A stretch of 64,000 nucleotides of DNA from Phocaeicola plebeius DSM 17135. GTDB taxonomy: Bacteria; Bacteroidota; Bacteroidia; Bacteroidales; Bacteroidaceae. The position numbers and the translations under genes are program-made. Each line of letters starts with the position of its first letter. The stretch's first letter is position 1. Below, one piece after another: positions 55,952-64,000 of this stretch. The DNA is taken from positions 372,001 to 436,000 of the forward strand of contig NZ_DS990119.1 of NCBI RefSeq assembly GCF_000187895.1. The letters are read 5' to 3'. The notes beneath the pieces are model-generated. The model was given only the letters and a program-made list of their open reading frames with translations, was not told where the DNA came from and made no database searches.

Positions 55952-57298
55952 TTATTGTTTCTCTGCATAAGGAATAGCCTCCATATACATATCCTTCAAG
56001 TTGATAATCACTTTAGAGAACTTTTCCAGTGCATTCAAGCCGAGTACCCCATCTTCTGTACCGTGGGATTTCATCTGTCCCGTATGCAAATCAATCCCGG
56101 TATTTACTTTGACCGAATCAATCGTCGCGGTACCATTTCCTATATGGAATTTCATTTGCGGCAACCTGTAGGTACGGGTAATTGACACACCCCCTATTCC
56201 AGCCATGCGAAGCGAATCGGGTACTCCTGCTGAATTCACCTCTTTTTGGTGACGATTGTACCAGGCGGGCTGCATATAAGTGTAATAAGAGCCTGTATCA
56301 AAATGAAGATAGACAGGATGCCCGGTATCAACTGTCGTCTTTAACTGCAATCCTTCTGTATCCGTGCGCAGAAGGTTACTTTTGCCCCACGGAGATGATG
56401 TCTGTATGGTTGGGATAATGAGTTCACGGTGTTCAAAATCCAACTGAATTTCCTGCATACAAAACATGACAGGGAGTCCGATGACAGGAGGAAGCTGAAA
56501 TTTTTCACTGAACTTATCTGCTTCATCATGTCCCGTCCGGGTATCAATTACGGCAAAAGGCACATTCACCCAGGTCATTTCCCCGATACGCAACGTGTCT
56601 GCAATAGCATAGTCTCCCTGTTTCAGTCCTCCAACACCTCCCACGGTGATATCTGCATCCAAAGAACGCAAACCATATTTCTTTGCCAATTCTGGGGTTA
56701 TCAGGTTTCCTCCGGCTCCAGTATCGAACAGAAAACGTCCTTCTCTCCCATTGATGCTTCCATCCATTTCAATGGAGTGCTGCCCGCCTTTATCATCAAT
56801 CACCATCGGAATGCGGTATTCATCCGATTTATGAAGCGGTCTATAGAGGGTGCCACAGGCAGCCAGAGCCCGATATTGCTGTGCCTGATCGCGATATGCC
56901 ACGGTCAGGGTGCTGTCCGTACCCAAAGCAGTCAGTTGGTCATAGAGACTCTGAAGCAGTCCGGCTGCATCATTGTAATGACCGGTTCTAGCCAGATTGG
57001 TACTCAACAGGATAACCATATTCATGGTGTGATCGCCCAGTTCTTGCTGATGATTGCCCAGCAAATCAGAAAGAACGACACATGCTGAGTCTGGACGGTT
57101 GAAATAATGATGCGTCATGGCTGTAGCCAACTGCCGCAAAAATGGTGATATGGAATTAGCAGGAGTTTCTTTCAACGCTTGTTCCAACTCAAACCAGTTG
57201 CTTTGATTAATGAGCGAGGCGATTCGCCCGTCGACATTCTGGGCTTGTATGCTCATTGAAACGAACAAGCTGAATATGGCAAAAAGTTTTTTCCACAT
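55952..57298 (-). CDS. Exported protein with two retropepsin-like aspartyl domains
   Basis: A 448-aa protein with a signal peptide (about 1-19). The N-terminal ~150 residues are helical (TPR-like). Two aspartyl-protease-like half sites follow: FLFDTGAGGNLI with Asp192 and YLHFDTGSYYTYM with Asp334, as in the Bacteroides retropepsin-like family. Each half alone resembles a retroviral-type monomer. A putative periplasmic protease; substrates unknown. It lies in the A+T-rich variable region and converges on the DUF6624 gene. Confidence 0.87.
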   Translation of the reverse strand: MWKKLFAIFSLFVSMSIQAQNVDGRIASLINQSNWFELEQALKETPANSISPFLRQLATAMTHHYFNRPDSACVVLSDLLGNHQQELGDHTMNMVILLSTNLARTGHYNDAAGLLQSLYDQLTALGTDSTLTVAYRDQAQQYRALAACGTLYRPLHKSDEYRIPMVIDDKGGQHSIEMDGSINGREGRFLFDTGAGGNLITPELAKKYGLRSLDADITVGGVGGLKQGDYAIADTLRIGEMTWVNVPFAVIDTRTGHDEADKFSEKFQLPPVIGLPVMFCMQEIQLDFEHRELIIPTIQTSSPWGKSNLLRTDTEGLQLKTTVDTGHPVYLHFDTGSYYTYMQPAWYNRHQKEVNSAGVPDSLRMAGIGGVSITRTYRLPQMKFHIGNGTATIDSVKVNTGIDLHTGQMKSHGTEDGVLGLNALEKFSKVIINLKDMYMEAIPYAEKQ

Positions 57299-57415
57299 AA
57301 TCTTATCTGTTTATATACTCATAATTTGTTCATAGTTTATCCATCTTCCTTCTTACACCTTTCCAATATATTTTCGTCATAAAGTGCCCTCCTCTAAGAT
57401 AAGCAACAATCAATG

Positions 57416-57541
57416 ATGTTGAAAACTACATTCACAGTAGAATCTAACTGTGGACAGATTGACCTGGTGTTCCAGATACAGGACTACGTGTACATCATGG
57501 AATTCAAGCTGAACGATTGTCAGTTTATTTCAATGGCATAA
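57416..57541 (+). pseudogene. 41-codon relic of the AAA/PD-(D/E)XK gene
   Basis: Three separate pieces of the 53.2-kb copy are joined: about 25 bp of its upstream region (57421-57445), 60 bp of its nuclease core (57456-57515, about 55 of 60 matching 54551-54610) and the start of its 3' flank (57518-57533, matching 54766-54781). It still reads as one frame, ATG 57416 to TAA 57539-57541, with IDLVFQIQDYVYIMEFKLN. It overlaps the 3' end of the lipoprotein gene on the other strand by 22 bp. A deletion relic is the simplest view. Confidence 0.75.
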
Positions 57542-58410
57542 GAAACTACAACCGCTTTTATTGCTGCTTGCGGATATTTGTTTTTGTAGTATTCCGTTAA
57601 GTCTTTATATAGACACACTGTATTGGGAGCAGGATTGAAAGTTCTTGATTTGGTTGAACGACTTGCAAATACGTCAAACGAAGGATAGTTTGTTTCATTT
57701 CCTTCTTCGTCCAAGAATTGCCACCCCATAAATCCATAAACATTTCCTTCCCAAGGTAGTAATTTGTAGGATTCAGGCATTTTCTCCGGATCTTTGTTTT
57801 CGCTTTTTATAATACACGGCCCAAGAGTATTACTATCATCTTTTATCGCAATCCATCTTAAAGAACTGTCTTCTCCTCGATAAAGCATATAATGATAGTC
57901 CAATGGCAGAATAGAATTAGTCCTTAAATCCTCTTCTATTACTTCTTTGTTGTCGGCTTCAACGGCATATTGATACTTAGGTAAAACATGTTCTTCATAA
58001 AACCATTCAGGTATGAAATGCAACGGCAGACCTTCCGAATCTTTTTTTTCTTTTGACAGAACGTCAAGCAACTCATGTTCCGTCCAGGCAGGTTGCCCCA
58101 TACTATAATCCAGGTAACTTGTTTCGCTGATTTTTATTTTATATTCATATCCTTTTTCAAATTCAAACCCATCAATATACCCCATAGCTTCCCAGTCTTC
58201 GGTATTTTCTTTTTTTACAGGATACACATCATTAAGATAATTATACCCATCTGACGACATTACACCTGGTTTCATTTCCGATGCAACTGTTAAAACATAC
58301 TCTTTGTAGTCAGTAATTTTTCTACCTTCTTCATCTTCTTTATCACAACTGATAAAGGCAAATGTAAACAGGAATAGCATCAGTATTCCAAATAAATTCT
58401 TTGTTTTCAT
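57520..58410 (-). CDS. Uncharacterised lipoprotein, 296 aa
   Basis: The signal peptide ends in a lipobox (FAFISC) and is followed by DKEDEEG, a start seen in surface lipoproteins. The body is acidic and aromatic-rich with no recognised motif. Its first 14 codons and upstream DNA (58371-58423) are nearly the same as those of the gene at 59374-59940, while the mature parts are unrelated. The 3' end overlaps the nuclease relic. Confidence 0.78.
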   Translation of the reverse strand: MKTKNLFGILMLFLFTFAFISCDKEDEEGRKITDYKEYVLTVASEMKPGVMSSDGYNYLNDVYPVKKENTEDWEAMGYIDGFEFEKGYEYKIKISETSYLDYSMGQPAWTEHELLDVLSKEKKDSEGLPLHFIPEWFYEEHVLPKYQYAVEADNKEVIEEDLRTNSILPLDYHYMLYRGEDSSLRWIAIKDDSNTLGPCIIKSENKDPEKMPESYKLLPWEGNVYGFMGWQFLDEEGNETNYPSFDVFASRSTKSRTFNPAPNTVCLYKDLTEYYKNKYPQAAIKAVVVSYAIEIN

Positions 58411-58423
58411 ATTACTTTGATTA
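58371..58423. repeat. Signal-peptide DNA repeat, copy A
   Basis: 53 bp that match 59901-59953 at about 49 positions. They cover the first codons of both lipoprotein genes and about 13 bp before each ATG. Confidence 0.85.
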
Positions 58424-58450
58424 TAGGAGTTTATAGTTTGGCAATAACTC

Positions 58451-59332
58451 TTATTTTCTACACTGTTTATCGGTTACCTTAGTTGTTTTAGTTGTCATTT
58501 TTGATGACTGTATATAACTACGTAAAATTAGGTATAGACCTAATACAATAAAAGGGATACTCAAAATTTGTCCCATATTAAAAAACATCGAATCTTCGAA
58601 ACCTTTTTGATTTTCCTTTGTGTATTCTAAAAGGAATCGCATGAGAAAAATGGCAAAAATACTAAAGCCAAAATAGAAATAACTTCCGACTTTAAACAAC
58701 TGTCTTTTATATTTATATAGAGAATAAGCAATCAGGAAAATAATAAAATAGCTTATTGACTCATAAAGCTGTGAAGGATGTCTTGGTAAATCATCAACGT
58801 ACCTGAATATAAAAGCCCAAGGCAAATCTGTCGGACGTCCAATAATTTCAGAGTTCATTAAATTTGAGATTCTTATAAACGCTCCCCCTAATGGAGCCAA
58901 AATAGCTATGATATCTATTATCTTCGGGAATGGAATGTGAACTTTCCGTGAGTATAACAACATGGCAATAAACAAACCAATCGCTCCACCATGGCTTGCC
59001 AATCCTTTGTATCCTATAAACTCGTAAACACCATTAGCATTTTCTCTAAAAGGAATGAATATTTCAATTATATGAGAAGAAAAATATTCAAAATCATAAA
59101 ATAGACAATGCCCCAATCTTGCTCCCCCGAAAATACCAATAACAGCATATATGAAAAGTTTCTCCATTGCATTTGGAGTATAAATCTTCTCCTTCTTGTA
59201 TATGTGCCCAATTATGTAGTAACACAAGGCAAGTCCAGTAACAAAAATCAAGCCATAATATTGAATCTTAACTGGACCAAGACTAAATATTACAGGATCT
59301 ATATCCCAATTTATGTATAATATTGGATTCAT
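58451..59332 (-). CDS. lgt: Prolipoprotein diacylglyceryl transferase
   Basis: Attaches the diacylglycerol to the lipobox Cys of prolipoproteins in the inner membrane. The 293-aa protein has about seven hydrophobic segments. Family motifs are visible: SHGGAIGLF (His114-Gly-Gly) and the signature-like GGAFIRISNLMNSEIIG (149-165, with Arg154, Asn157, Asn160 and Glu162), then PRHPSQLYE. It is placed between two lipoprotein genes in an A+T-rich region, so it may be a second, accessory copy; whether the genome has another lgt cannot be seen from this window. Confidence 0.9.
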   Translation of the reverse strand: MNPILYINWDIDPVIFSLGPVKIQYYGLIFVTGLALCYYIIGHIYKKEKIYTPNAMEKLFIYAVIGIFGGARLGHCLFYDFEYFSSHIIEIFIPFRENANGVYEFIGYKGLASHGGAIGLFIAMLLYSRKVHIPFPKIIDIIAILAPLGGAFIRISNLMNSEIIGRPTDLPWAFIFRYVDDLPRHPSQLYESISYFIIFLIAYSLYKYKRQLFKVGSYFYFGFSIFAIFLMRFLLEYTKENQKGFEDSMFFNMGQILSIPFIVLGLYLILRSYIQSSKMTTKTTKVTDKQCRK

Positions 59333-59373
59333 TGTATTTGAAATTTATAATTCTGTATTTACATGACTTTTTA

Positions 59374-59940
59374 TTATTCATAATTACCTCTAAAGTGGTA
59401 AACTAAACGCGGAAAATCTTCATATTTCTTACCATTAACCCATAATTCCAAAGGAGAGATATTAAACATTATGAAATTATTTCCTACTTCAGCGTCTCCA
59501 CCAAAAGTCTGAGCAAAAACAATCCGAATAGAAGAAGGTGCTCCATAACCGCCTAATACGTCGACATCCTTAGGCCGCAATCCAAAATTTATATTCCTAC
59601 CGTCACTCTGATGAAAATCATAACCAGCAACAACTTCCACCTCTCCAATTTCACGCAGGCGCTCCGACAGGCCTTCATCTGAAATCAGTTCTACATATGG
59701 CAGTAATGACATATTGAATTTGAGTGAATCGCGTGAAACAGCTATTGCATTCTGAAGTTCTGTTATACTTGCACCGTGATAATAGTCTACTTGTACAGTG
59801 CCATGATAGGTTCCTTTCATGTCGAATAGCATCTGTTGTATTTCTTCTTTAGAAAACCCCTCTTCGTCTTTGTTGCAACTTGTAAGGCTAAGAGCACTAA
59901 GGAATAATATTAGTATTCCGAATAAATTCTTTGTTTTCAT
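59374..59940 (-). CDS. DUF4840-like lipoprotein, 188 aa
   Basis: The signal peptide ends in LSLTSC followed by NKDEEG. The mature part opens FSKEEIQQMLFDMKGTYHGTVQVDYYHG, typical of the DUF4840 family, and is mostly beta-strand. Function unknown. It starts with almost the same 14 codons as the 57520-58410 gene. Confidence 0.82.
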   Translation of the reverse strand: MKTKNLFGILILFLSALSLTSCNKDEEGFSKEEIQQMLFDMKGTYHGTVQVDYYHGASITELQNAIAVSRDSLKFNMSLLPYVELISDEGLSERLREIGEVEVVAGYDFHQSDGRNINFGLRPKDVDVLGGYGAPSSIRIVFAQTFGGDAEVGNNFIMFNISPLELWVNGKKYEDFPRLVYHFRGNYE

Positions 59941-59953
59941 ATTACTTTGATTA
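59901..59953. repeat. Signal-peptide DNA repeat, copy B
   Basis: Partner of 58371-58423; about 4 mismatches in 53 bp, same orientation. Confidence 0.85.
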
Positions 59954-60045
59954 ACATTTATGAATTAACTCATATATTCTGCACTTGATTATCATTCGAA
60001 ACTGCGAATATCACAATATAGTATTTATTATTGAATATACTTCTT

Positions 60046-61143
60046 TTATTTAAGTACATCCAATCTTTCATTTTCCTTTTGGCTATATTCTCTGAAGAAC
60101 CTTATTACATTCGGATAGAAATTCTCAAAACTACCATACTTTGTTTGTTTCTTTTCGTACTTTCTCAGCAGACTCACCAGTTCCGGCGTCCATCTGAAAT
60201 TTCGTTGCACCTGCTCCAACAGTTCATTTTTTATTTCTTCCGGCTTGTAGTCTTTGTCCAGCATATAACAGATAACAGCCGCACGGACAAGTGATTCGTT
60301 TATCACGGTCTTCCAATTGCCATACGCCTGTTTCGCCATACTCCAACGTGAAGAATTAAACAAATCCGTGGCAGCCGGTTCCAGTTCTTTTACATAATCT
60401 GGATATTTGTTTTCATCCAAAAAATGATTGATAAAAGAATGATTAAATTCATGAATCAGCGTTGGCAGATATTCCTTGCTATACATGGGCATATCTTCTT
60501 TATTCACGTAATACCCCACAATGGCAAAAACCTCCTTCTTGTGTCCTTTTATTTGCCGGTCTGCTCCATAGTTTCCACCTCCATTGCAGAAACCGATGAT
60601 TACAGAAAAAGTTTCCTGAGGTTCATTGCCATAGAAATCAGCATACCAGTCCACATCAAAATGATTGATGACATTATCCTGATAAGACCTGATGCCCCTT
60701 TCATAAAGGGCTTTATGGGCCAGGAAAAATTCATTGAATTTTGTATCCTTATAAAAGCTGCTGAGATAAGACAGAAATTCATCCTTATCCACCTTCTTCC
60801 ATCTTTTCTCTAAGGTAGAAACTTCTTCCTCTATCAATGAAAAAACACCGTTCCGGTTATCCAGATGTACAGCCATTGACATGACGGCATCATAAGCTAT
60901 GCCATACTTGTTCCTAAGTCCTTTCATATACTGCACGGCCGGATGGTCAGTACTCTCCTTAAAATAGCTGTCCATATCCTTTATGTATTGGCCCGCCATA
61001 TCCATGTGATATTCCGGAAAACCGGCCATACGCGACAAGATACTCATAAGCTCCACGTTTTCATTTACCTGTGGAATAATAGACTGTGCCTTTACACAAA
61101 AAGCTGCGATGAACAGGACTAAAAATATCACGTATTTTTTCAT
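60046..61143 (-). CDS. DUF4932 putative exported metalloprotease, 365 aa
   Basis: A signal peptide (about 1-20, ending VKAQ) and a gluzincin-like zinc site HEFNH (231-235), with downstream FLDENKYPDYVKELEPAA holding a possible third ligand. Length and the N-terminal NVELMSILSRMAG are typical for DUF4932. A periplasmic or surface protease is plausible but not proven. It is in the A+T-rich variable region. Confidence 0.85.
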   Translation of the reverse strand: MKKYVIFLVLFIAAFCVKAQSIIPQVNENVELMSILSRMAGFPEYHMDMAGQYIKDMDSYFKESTDHPAVQYMKGLRNKYGIAYDAVMSMAVHLDNRNGVFSLIEEEVSTLEKRWKKVDKDEFLSYLSSFYKDTKFNEFFLAHKALYERGIRSYQDNVINHFDVDWYADFYGNEPQETFSVIIGFCNGGGNYGADRQIKGHKKEVFAIVGYYVNKEDMPMYSKEYLPTLIHEFNHSFINHFLDENKYPDYVKELEPAATDLFNSSRWSMAKQAYGNWKTVINESLVRAAVICYMLDKDYKPEEIKNELLEQVQRNFRWTPELVSLLRKYEKKQTKYGSFENFYPNVIRFFREYSQKENERLDVLK

Positions 61144-61253
61144 ATCGTAAACTGTTGGTTATTCATAAAACTTAGCGAAAGTGATATAATAATTCAGGCA
61201 GTTACCCTTAGTCAATACACTAAATAAACCAGAAATACATCTACATTTCAGAG

Positions 61254-61532
61254 TCATTTTTGCTCTATATAATTGGTCTTTTCGAGATAGTATACACTTA
61301 TGTTGTTATATCTTCCCTTTGGTATATCTATTTGATATTTCCCTTTCTCGTCAGTTTTTGTTTCATACAGGACATCAAAATTTGAATTTTGAAACATAAC
61401 AGAACAATTATCAATAGGATTTCCTTTATAGTCAGAAACTCTTCCTGTTATTGTTACCAAGTCTTTTTGTATTTGTGCATACACATTTGAATTTAAATAA
61501 AAAAACAGAGCTAGAATACTTAATAATTTCAT
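61254..61532 (-). CDS. Carboxypeptidase-regulatory-like (CnaB) small exported protein
   Basis: A 92-aa protein with a signal peptide (about 1-19, ending VYAQ) and a single beta-sandwich repeat: VTITGRVSDYKGNPIDNCSVMFQN...TDEKGKYQIDIPKGRYNNISVYY. Such domains usually form the N-terminus of longer proteins, so this may be a truncated relic. ATG 61532 is chosen because the longer in-frame start at 61586 would put the signal peptide 18 residues inside. Confidence 0.7.
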   Translation of the reverse strand: MKLLSILALFFYLNSNVYAQIQKDLVTITGRVSDYKGNPIDNCSVMFQNSNFDVLYETKTDEKGKYQIDIPKGRYNNISVYYLEKTNYIEQK

Positions 61533-61586
61533 ACTGTATATTTTAGGGTTTAATAAATTAGTCCTTACATTTAATTTTTCTATCAT

Positions 61587-61922
61587 TTTCTCTATACAAC
61601 AAATAAGTGCAACTGAATAATATAAAGCATATTGATATTATCCATAAAAATACTACATAATGATTATAAAGATAGCATATATCTAAAAATGAAGATAAGA
61701 AACTATATGATTTTTTGAAAATCATCAATAACTTATTGCATAAATCGAATATTTTAACCGTTCATTTTACGAGAATGACATCATCAATAAAGATAAACTT
61801 CTTCAGGACATCTACCTTGAGGAAATAAAAAACCAACCTAAAAAAATAGGGATAAAGATTTAGAGATAAATCTTGTTTTTTCATATAAATATCAGTATAT
61901 TGGCATAAAAGTAAATTCTAAT
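61587..61922. other. A+T-rich stretch without a gene; possible coding relic
   Basis: The plus strand reads open from 61744 to a TAG at 61861-61863 as ...YENDIINKDKLLQDIYLEEIK..., which looks like real protein but has no start; it may be the 3' end of a lost gene. Nothing else was recognised here. Confidence 0.3.
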
Positions 61923-62420
61923 ATGAAGGAAAGACTTCTTATAAAATGTGATACTACTATTTATGCAGATGAGATTACAAATCAGCTCATTGAAAATAAC
62001 ATTGTTTCTCGCCAGCATGATGAGGGGCAAGACCAAAATCCAGGTGCTTATGGTGCTATCACAGGTATTGCGATATATGTTTTCGAGAAAGATTATGAAA
62101 AAGCTGTTGAGATAATAAATCCTATTGTTGACAGTAGAAATAAATCTCATGTCTGGTGCCCTAAATGTGGAAGTTACAATGTGTCAGCCATAGCCGTAAG
62201 TAATAAATACGGAACTGCTATAGCATTATGGTGCATCTTTCTTTTTCTTATTCCGGGGCTTTATCTTGTTTGGGCAAATGATTTGGGTATCAGATCAACT
62301 ATTGCCGATTATATAGCATTGTCTATGTTTATTTCGTTTTTTATAGTTGCATTCTTGGGAAAAATTTCTAATGCCAATTATATATGTAAAGACTGTAATA
62401 AAAGGTTCCACCATAAATGA
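61923..62420 (+). CDS. DUF2007-like membrane protein with zinc-ribbon motifs
   Basis: 165 aa. The N-terminal ~70 residues resemble the DUF2007 signal-transducing domain (LLIKCDTTIYADEITNQLIENNI...). Two CxxC pairs (WCPKCGS and CKDCNKR) flank two transmembrane helices (about residues 100-118 and 128-146). Function unknown. Start ATG 61923; an alternative start is not needed. Confidence 0.8.
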   Translation: MKERLLIKCDTTIYADEITNQLIENNIVSRQHDEGQDQNPGAYGAITGIAIYVFEKDYEKAVEIINPIVDSRNKSHVWCPKCGSYNVSAIAVSNKYGTAIALWCIFLFLIPGLYLVWANDLGIRSTIADYIALSMFISFFIVAFLGKISNANYICKDCNKRFHHK

Positions 62421-62486
62421 CTTTCTGCAGTAAGCTCCACCGAGTTTAAAGTAATATACTATATCCGCTTCGTTATTCAGCAAAAT

Positions 62487-64000
62487 TTAAAAAGACTTCA
62501 GCAGCGAACTGTTCACCGACCTATCGACCTCTCGTCTGACTTTTTTCGTTTTGTAACCAAAGTCGAAGGTATAAGCTAATTTGATGTGGCAGTACTGACC
62601 GTTTGTCCTGAAATCTTCGTCCGAATCATATGCATAGAGGTCATGCTGGAACGTTTTTCGGAACTTCCGGTCGGTAAACGGAGACACGACATTGACTTCC
62701 GCAAAAAAGTTTCCCTTGCCGTAAGTACACTCCAGACCGTAGTTGACGGGAGTCTCTTCTATTCCCAGGGAAGTGGTGTTGACAATCTTGTTTCTGAAAT
62801 TGACGTAAGGCGAAAGACTGAAATCACCCAGGTAAACATTGGCATTGAGGTTGCCGGTCAGATTTCTGTTGCCGAAACCACACACGGAGTGAACAGACGT
62901 ATAATTGTATCTTATATCGCCCGACAGGCTGAACATCCGGTTGAACGAGTGCGAAGCCGCCAGTATGGCAGCATAGTAATGAATGTTTCCACGGTTAATG
63001 AACGACCTGACGAGGTAAGTATCCTGAACATAATAGTCATGAACCACCGGATTATGCTCCAGCTTGTACTGGAGAATGGCCGAAAGTTCGGTTTTCTTTA
63101 TCTTACCGGAATAATACAGGAACGAATTGAATGAACATCCACTCTTCAGGTTCGGATTGCCAGTCTGTACCAGATAAGGATTGAGTCCGATGCGTGCCTG
63201 ATTGATGAGGTCCATGCCGTAATTATAATTGTTATAGGAGGAGGACCATAACAGCATCCCCCCTTTCAGCTGATATTGAAGGTTCAGATTGACACGCGGC
63301 GACAGCTTGCTGAATTTTTCGCTGCCGTGAAGCCGGTACTGAAGCCAGTCCACTCCCACCCTTGACCGTAGTGACAGTTTCGGGCTAAAAGCATAATTAT
63401 AGGAAAGGAAAGCCAGCGACTCATTTTTCCATAGTGACTGCCTCAGCGGATGGCTGCCCTCATATTGCGCATTCCACACATGATGAAAATCGAACAGCTC
63501 GGCCGAAAATGAATGCTTTCCTTTGGACAGGTTATAGATGGCCGACAACTGAAATCCTCCGGCATTTTCCGATTCATAGGAACCCGTCTCATAGTCCTGT
63601 TCAGAGTAAGTACGGTTGTACAAGTTACGAGAATAAATGCCATGCAATCCAAAAGTAAAATCCTGTGTCTTCGATATAGAGATAGTACCCGTCAGATCTA
63701 ATTTAGGAGAAAAGCTCTTCTGGTCAGTATACATCGCAAAATTAGAAGTATTACCCACCGACTCTACCGTGCCGGCCATATTCTCACGAGGAGTATTTTT
63801 GTGTATAAACGACAGTTTCCCGACGACGTACCGACCTGCCTTCTGATGCTGAAGACGGAACTGTACATACTCACTGTGCCGGGAATAATCTTCATCGGAT
63901 GTACTAAAACGCTCGACGGACTGCCCGGGTAATGCATAGGATTCAGCCATGTGGTTATGATTATCCTTCACATTAAAGTAATCACTTCCAGCAAACAAGG
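62487..64000 (-). CDS. TonB-dependent-receptor-like outer-membrane barrel, C-terminal part
   Basis: The last ~500 residues of a large outer-membrane beta-barrel; the frame is open to the window edge, so the start lies beyond 64000. Alternating aromatic strands (for example FSAELFDFHHVWNAQYEGSHPL, LSLRSRVGVDWLQYRLHG) and a C-terminal region of the OMP_b-brl_3 type are visible. It may be a transporter or regulator-linked receptor. The N-terminal plug and any TonB box are outside the window. Confidence 0.8.
   Translation of the reverse strand, partial: LFAGSDYFNVKDNHNHMAESYALPGQSVERFSTSDEDYSRHSEYVQFRLQHQKAGRYVVGKLSFIHKNTPRENMAGTVESVGNTSNFAMYTDQKSFSPKLDLTGTISISKTQDFTFGLHGIYSRNLYNRTYSEQDYETGSYESENAGGFQLSAIYNLSKGKHSFSAELFDFHHVWNAQYEGSHPLRQSLWKNESLAFLSYNYAFSPKLSLRSRVGVDWLQYRLHGSEKFSKLSPRVNLNLQYQLKGGMLLWSSSYNNYNYGMDLINQARIGLNPYLVQTGNPNLKSGCSFNSFLYYSGKIKKTELSAILQYKLEHNPVVHDYYVQDTYLVRSFINRGNIHYYAAILAASHSFNRMFSLSGDIRYNYTSVHSVCGFGNRNLTGNLNANVYLGDFSLSPYVNFRNKIVNTTSLGIEETPVNYGLECTYGKGNFFAEVNVVSPFTDRKFRKTFQHDLYAYDSDEDFRTNGQYCHIKLAYTFDFGYKTKKVRREVDRSVNSSLLKSF

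Overview
The window looks like a gut Bacteroidales chromosome (Bacteroides/Phocaeicola-like). The signs are a SusC/SusD pair with a hybrid two-component sensor, many signal-peptidase-II lipoproteins, NigD-like, DUF4840, DUF4932 and DUF3857 proteins, S-type sulfatases, and repeated upstream matches to the Bacteroides -7 promoter element TAnnTTTG. I saw no rRNA or tRNA gene.

Layout. (1) 1-1962: end of a glycerate kinase gene and a lipoprotein gene. (2) 2038-16887: a defence-like block. It holds an HNH nuclease gene followed by a methyltransferase-HIT fusion, a CRISPR array of 15 repeats, a complete type I-C operon (cas3-cas5-cas8c-cas7-cas4-cas1-cas2, minus strand), an HU-like/winged-helix gene 18 nt upstream of cas3, and a PLD-helicase-DUF3427 gene. 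Upstream of the HU-like gene lie four CACGnnCGTG-type palindromes spaced exactly 22 bp centre to centre; they abut a -7 element and look like an operator for the whole operon. HNH to cas3 is visibly A+T-richer than the genes on either side, with sharp edges. (3) 17005-23230: housekeeping and accessory genes (MBL-Nudix fusion, DUF4112, RmlD-like reductase, FKBP, iron alcohol dehydrogenase, NigD-like lipoprotein, TetR). (4) 23443-38470: AraC regulator, hybrid two-component sensor, SusC, SusD, sulfatase, GH29 alpha-L-fucosidase and second sulfatase. This is a polysaccharide utilization locus for a sulfated, fucosylated glycan. It ends in three tandem hairpins. (5) 38631-54759: RNA methyltransferase, a Pro/Gly/Met-rich periplasmic protein, DUF1847, two paralogous AAA/PD-(D/E)XK proteins, a TlpA-like lipoprotein, flavin reductase, zinc alcohol dehydrogenase, DUF1810, an AAA ATPase with a long structured leader, lipocalin, and a DUF3857 pair. 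(6) 54760-62480: a second A+T-rich, gene-poor variable region. It holds a frameshifted mini-lipoprotein, DUF6624, an aspartyl-protease-like protein, two lipoproteins that share almost the same signal-peptide DNA, an Lgt, DUF4932, and remnants that include a 41-codon relic of the AAA/PD-(D/E)XK family. (7) 62487-64000: the C-terminal part of an outer-membrane beta-barrel protein that runs off the window.

How it fits together. Cas3, Cas5, Cas8c and Cas7 are the interference machinery; Cas4, Cas1 and Cas2 acquire spacers. The array is transcribed on the minus strand from a leader next to cas2, so the oldest repeats lie near 4250 and are the decayed ones. In the sugar locus, the sensor should detect a released saccharide and activate susC/susD and the sulfatase-fucosidase genes. 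The strongest candidates for something undescribed are the 22-bp-phased palindrome array with the HU/winged-helix gene ahead of cas3, the HNH plus methyltransferase-HIT pair, and the structured leader before the AAA ATPase at 46.4-46.7 kb.
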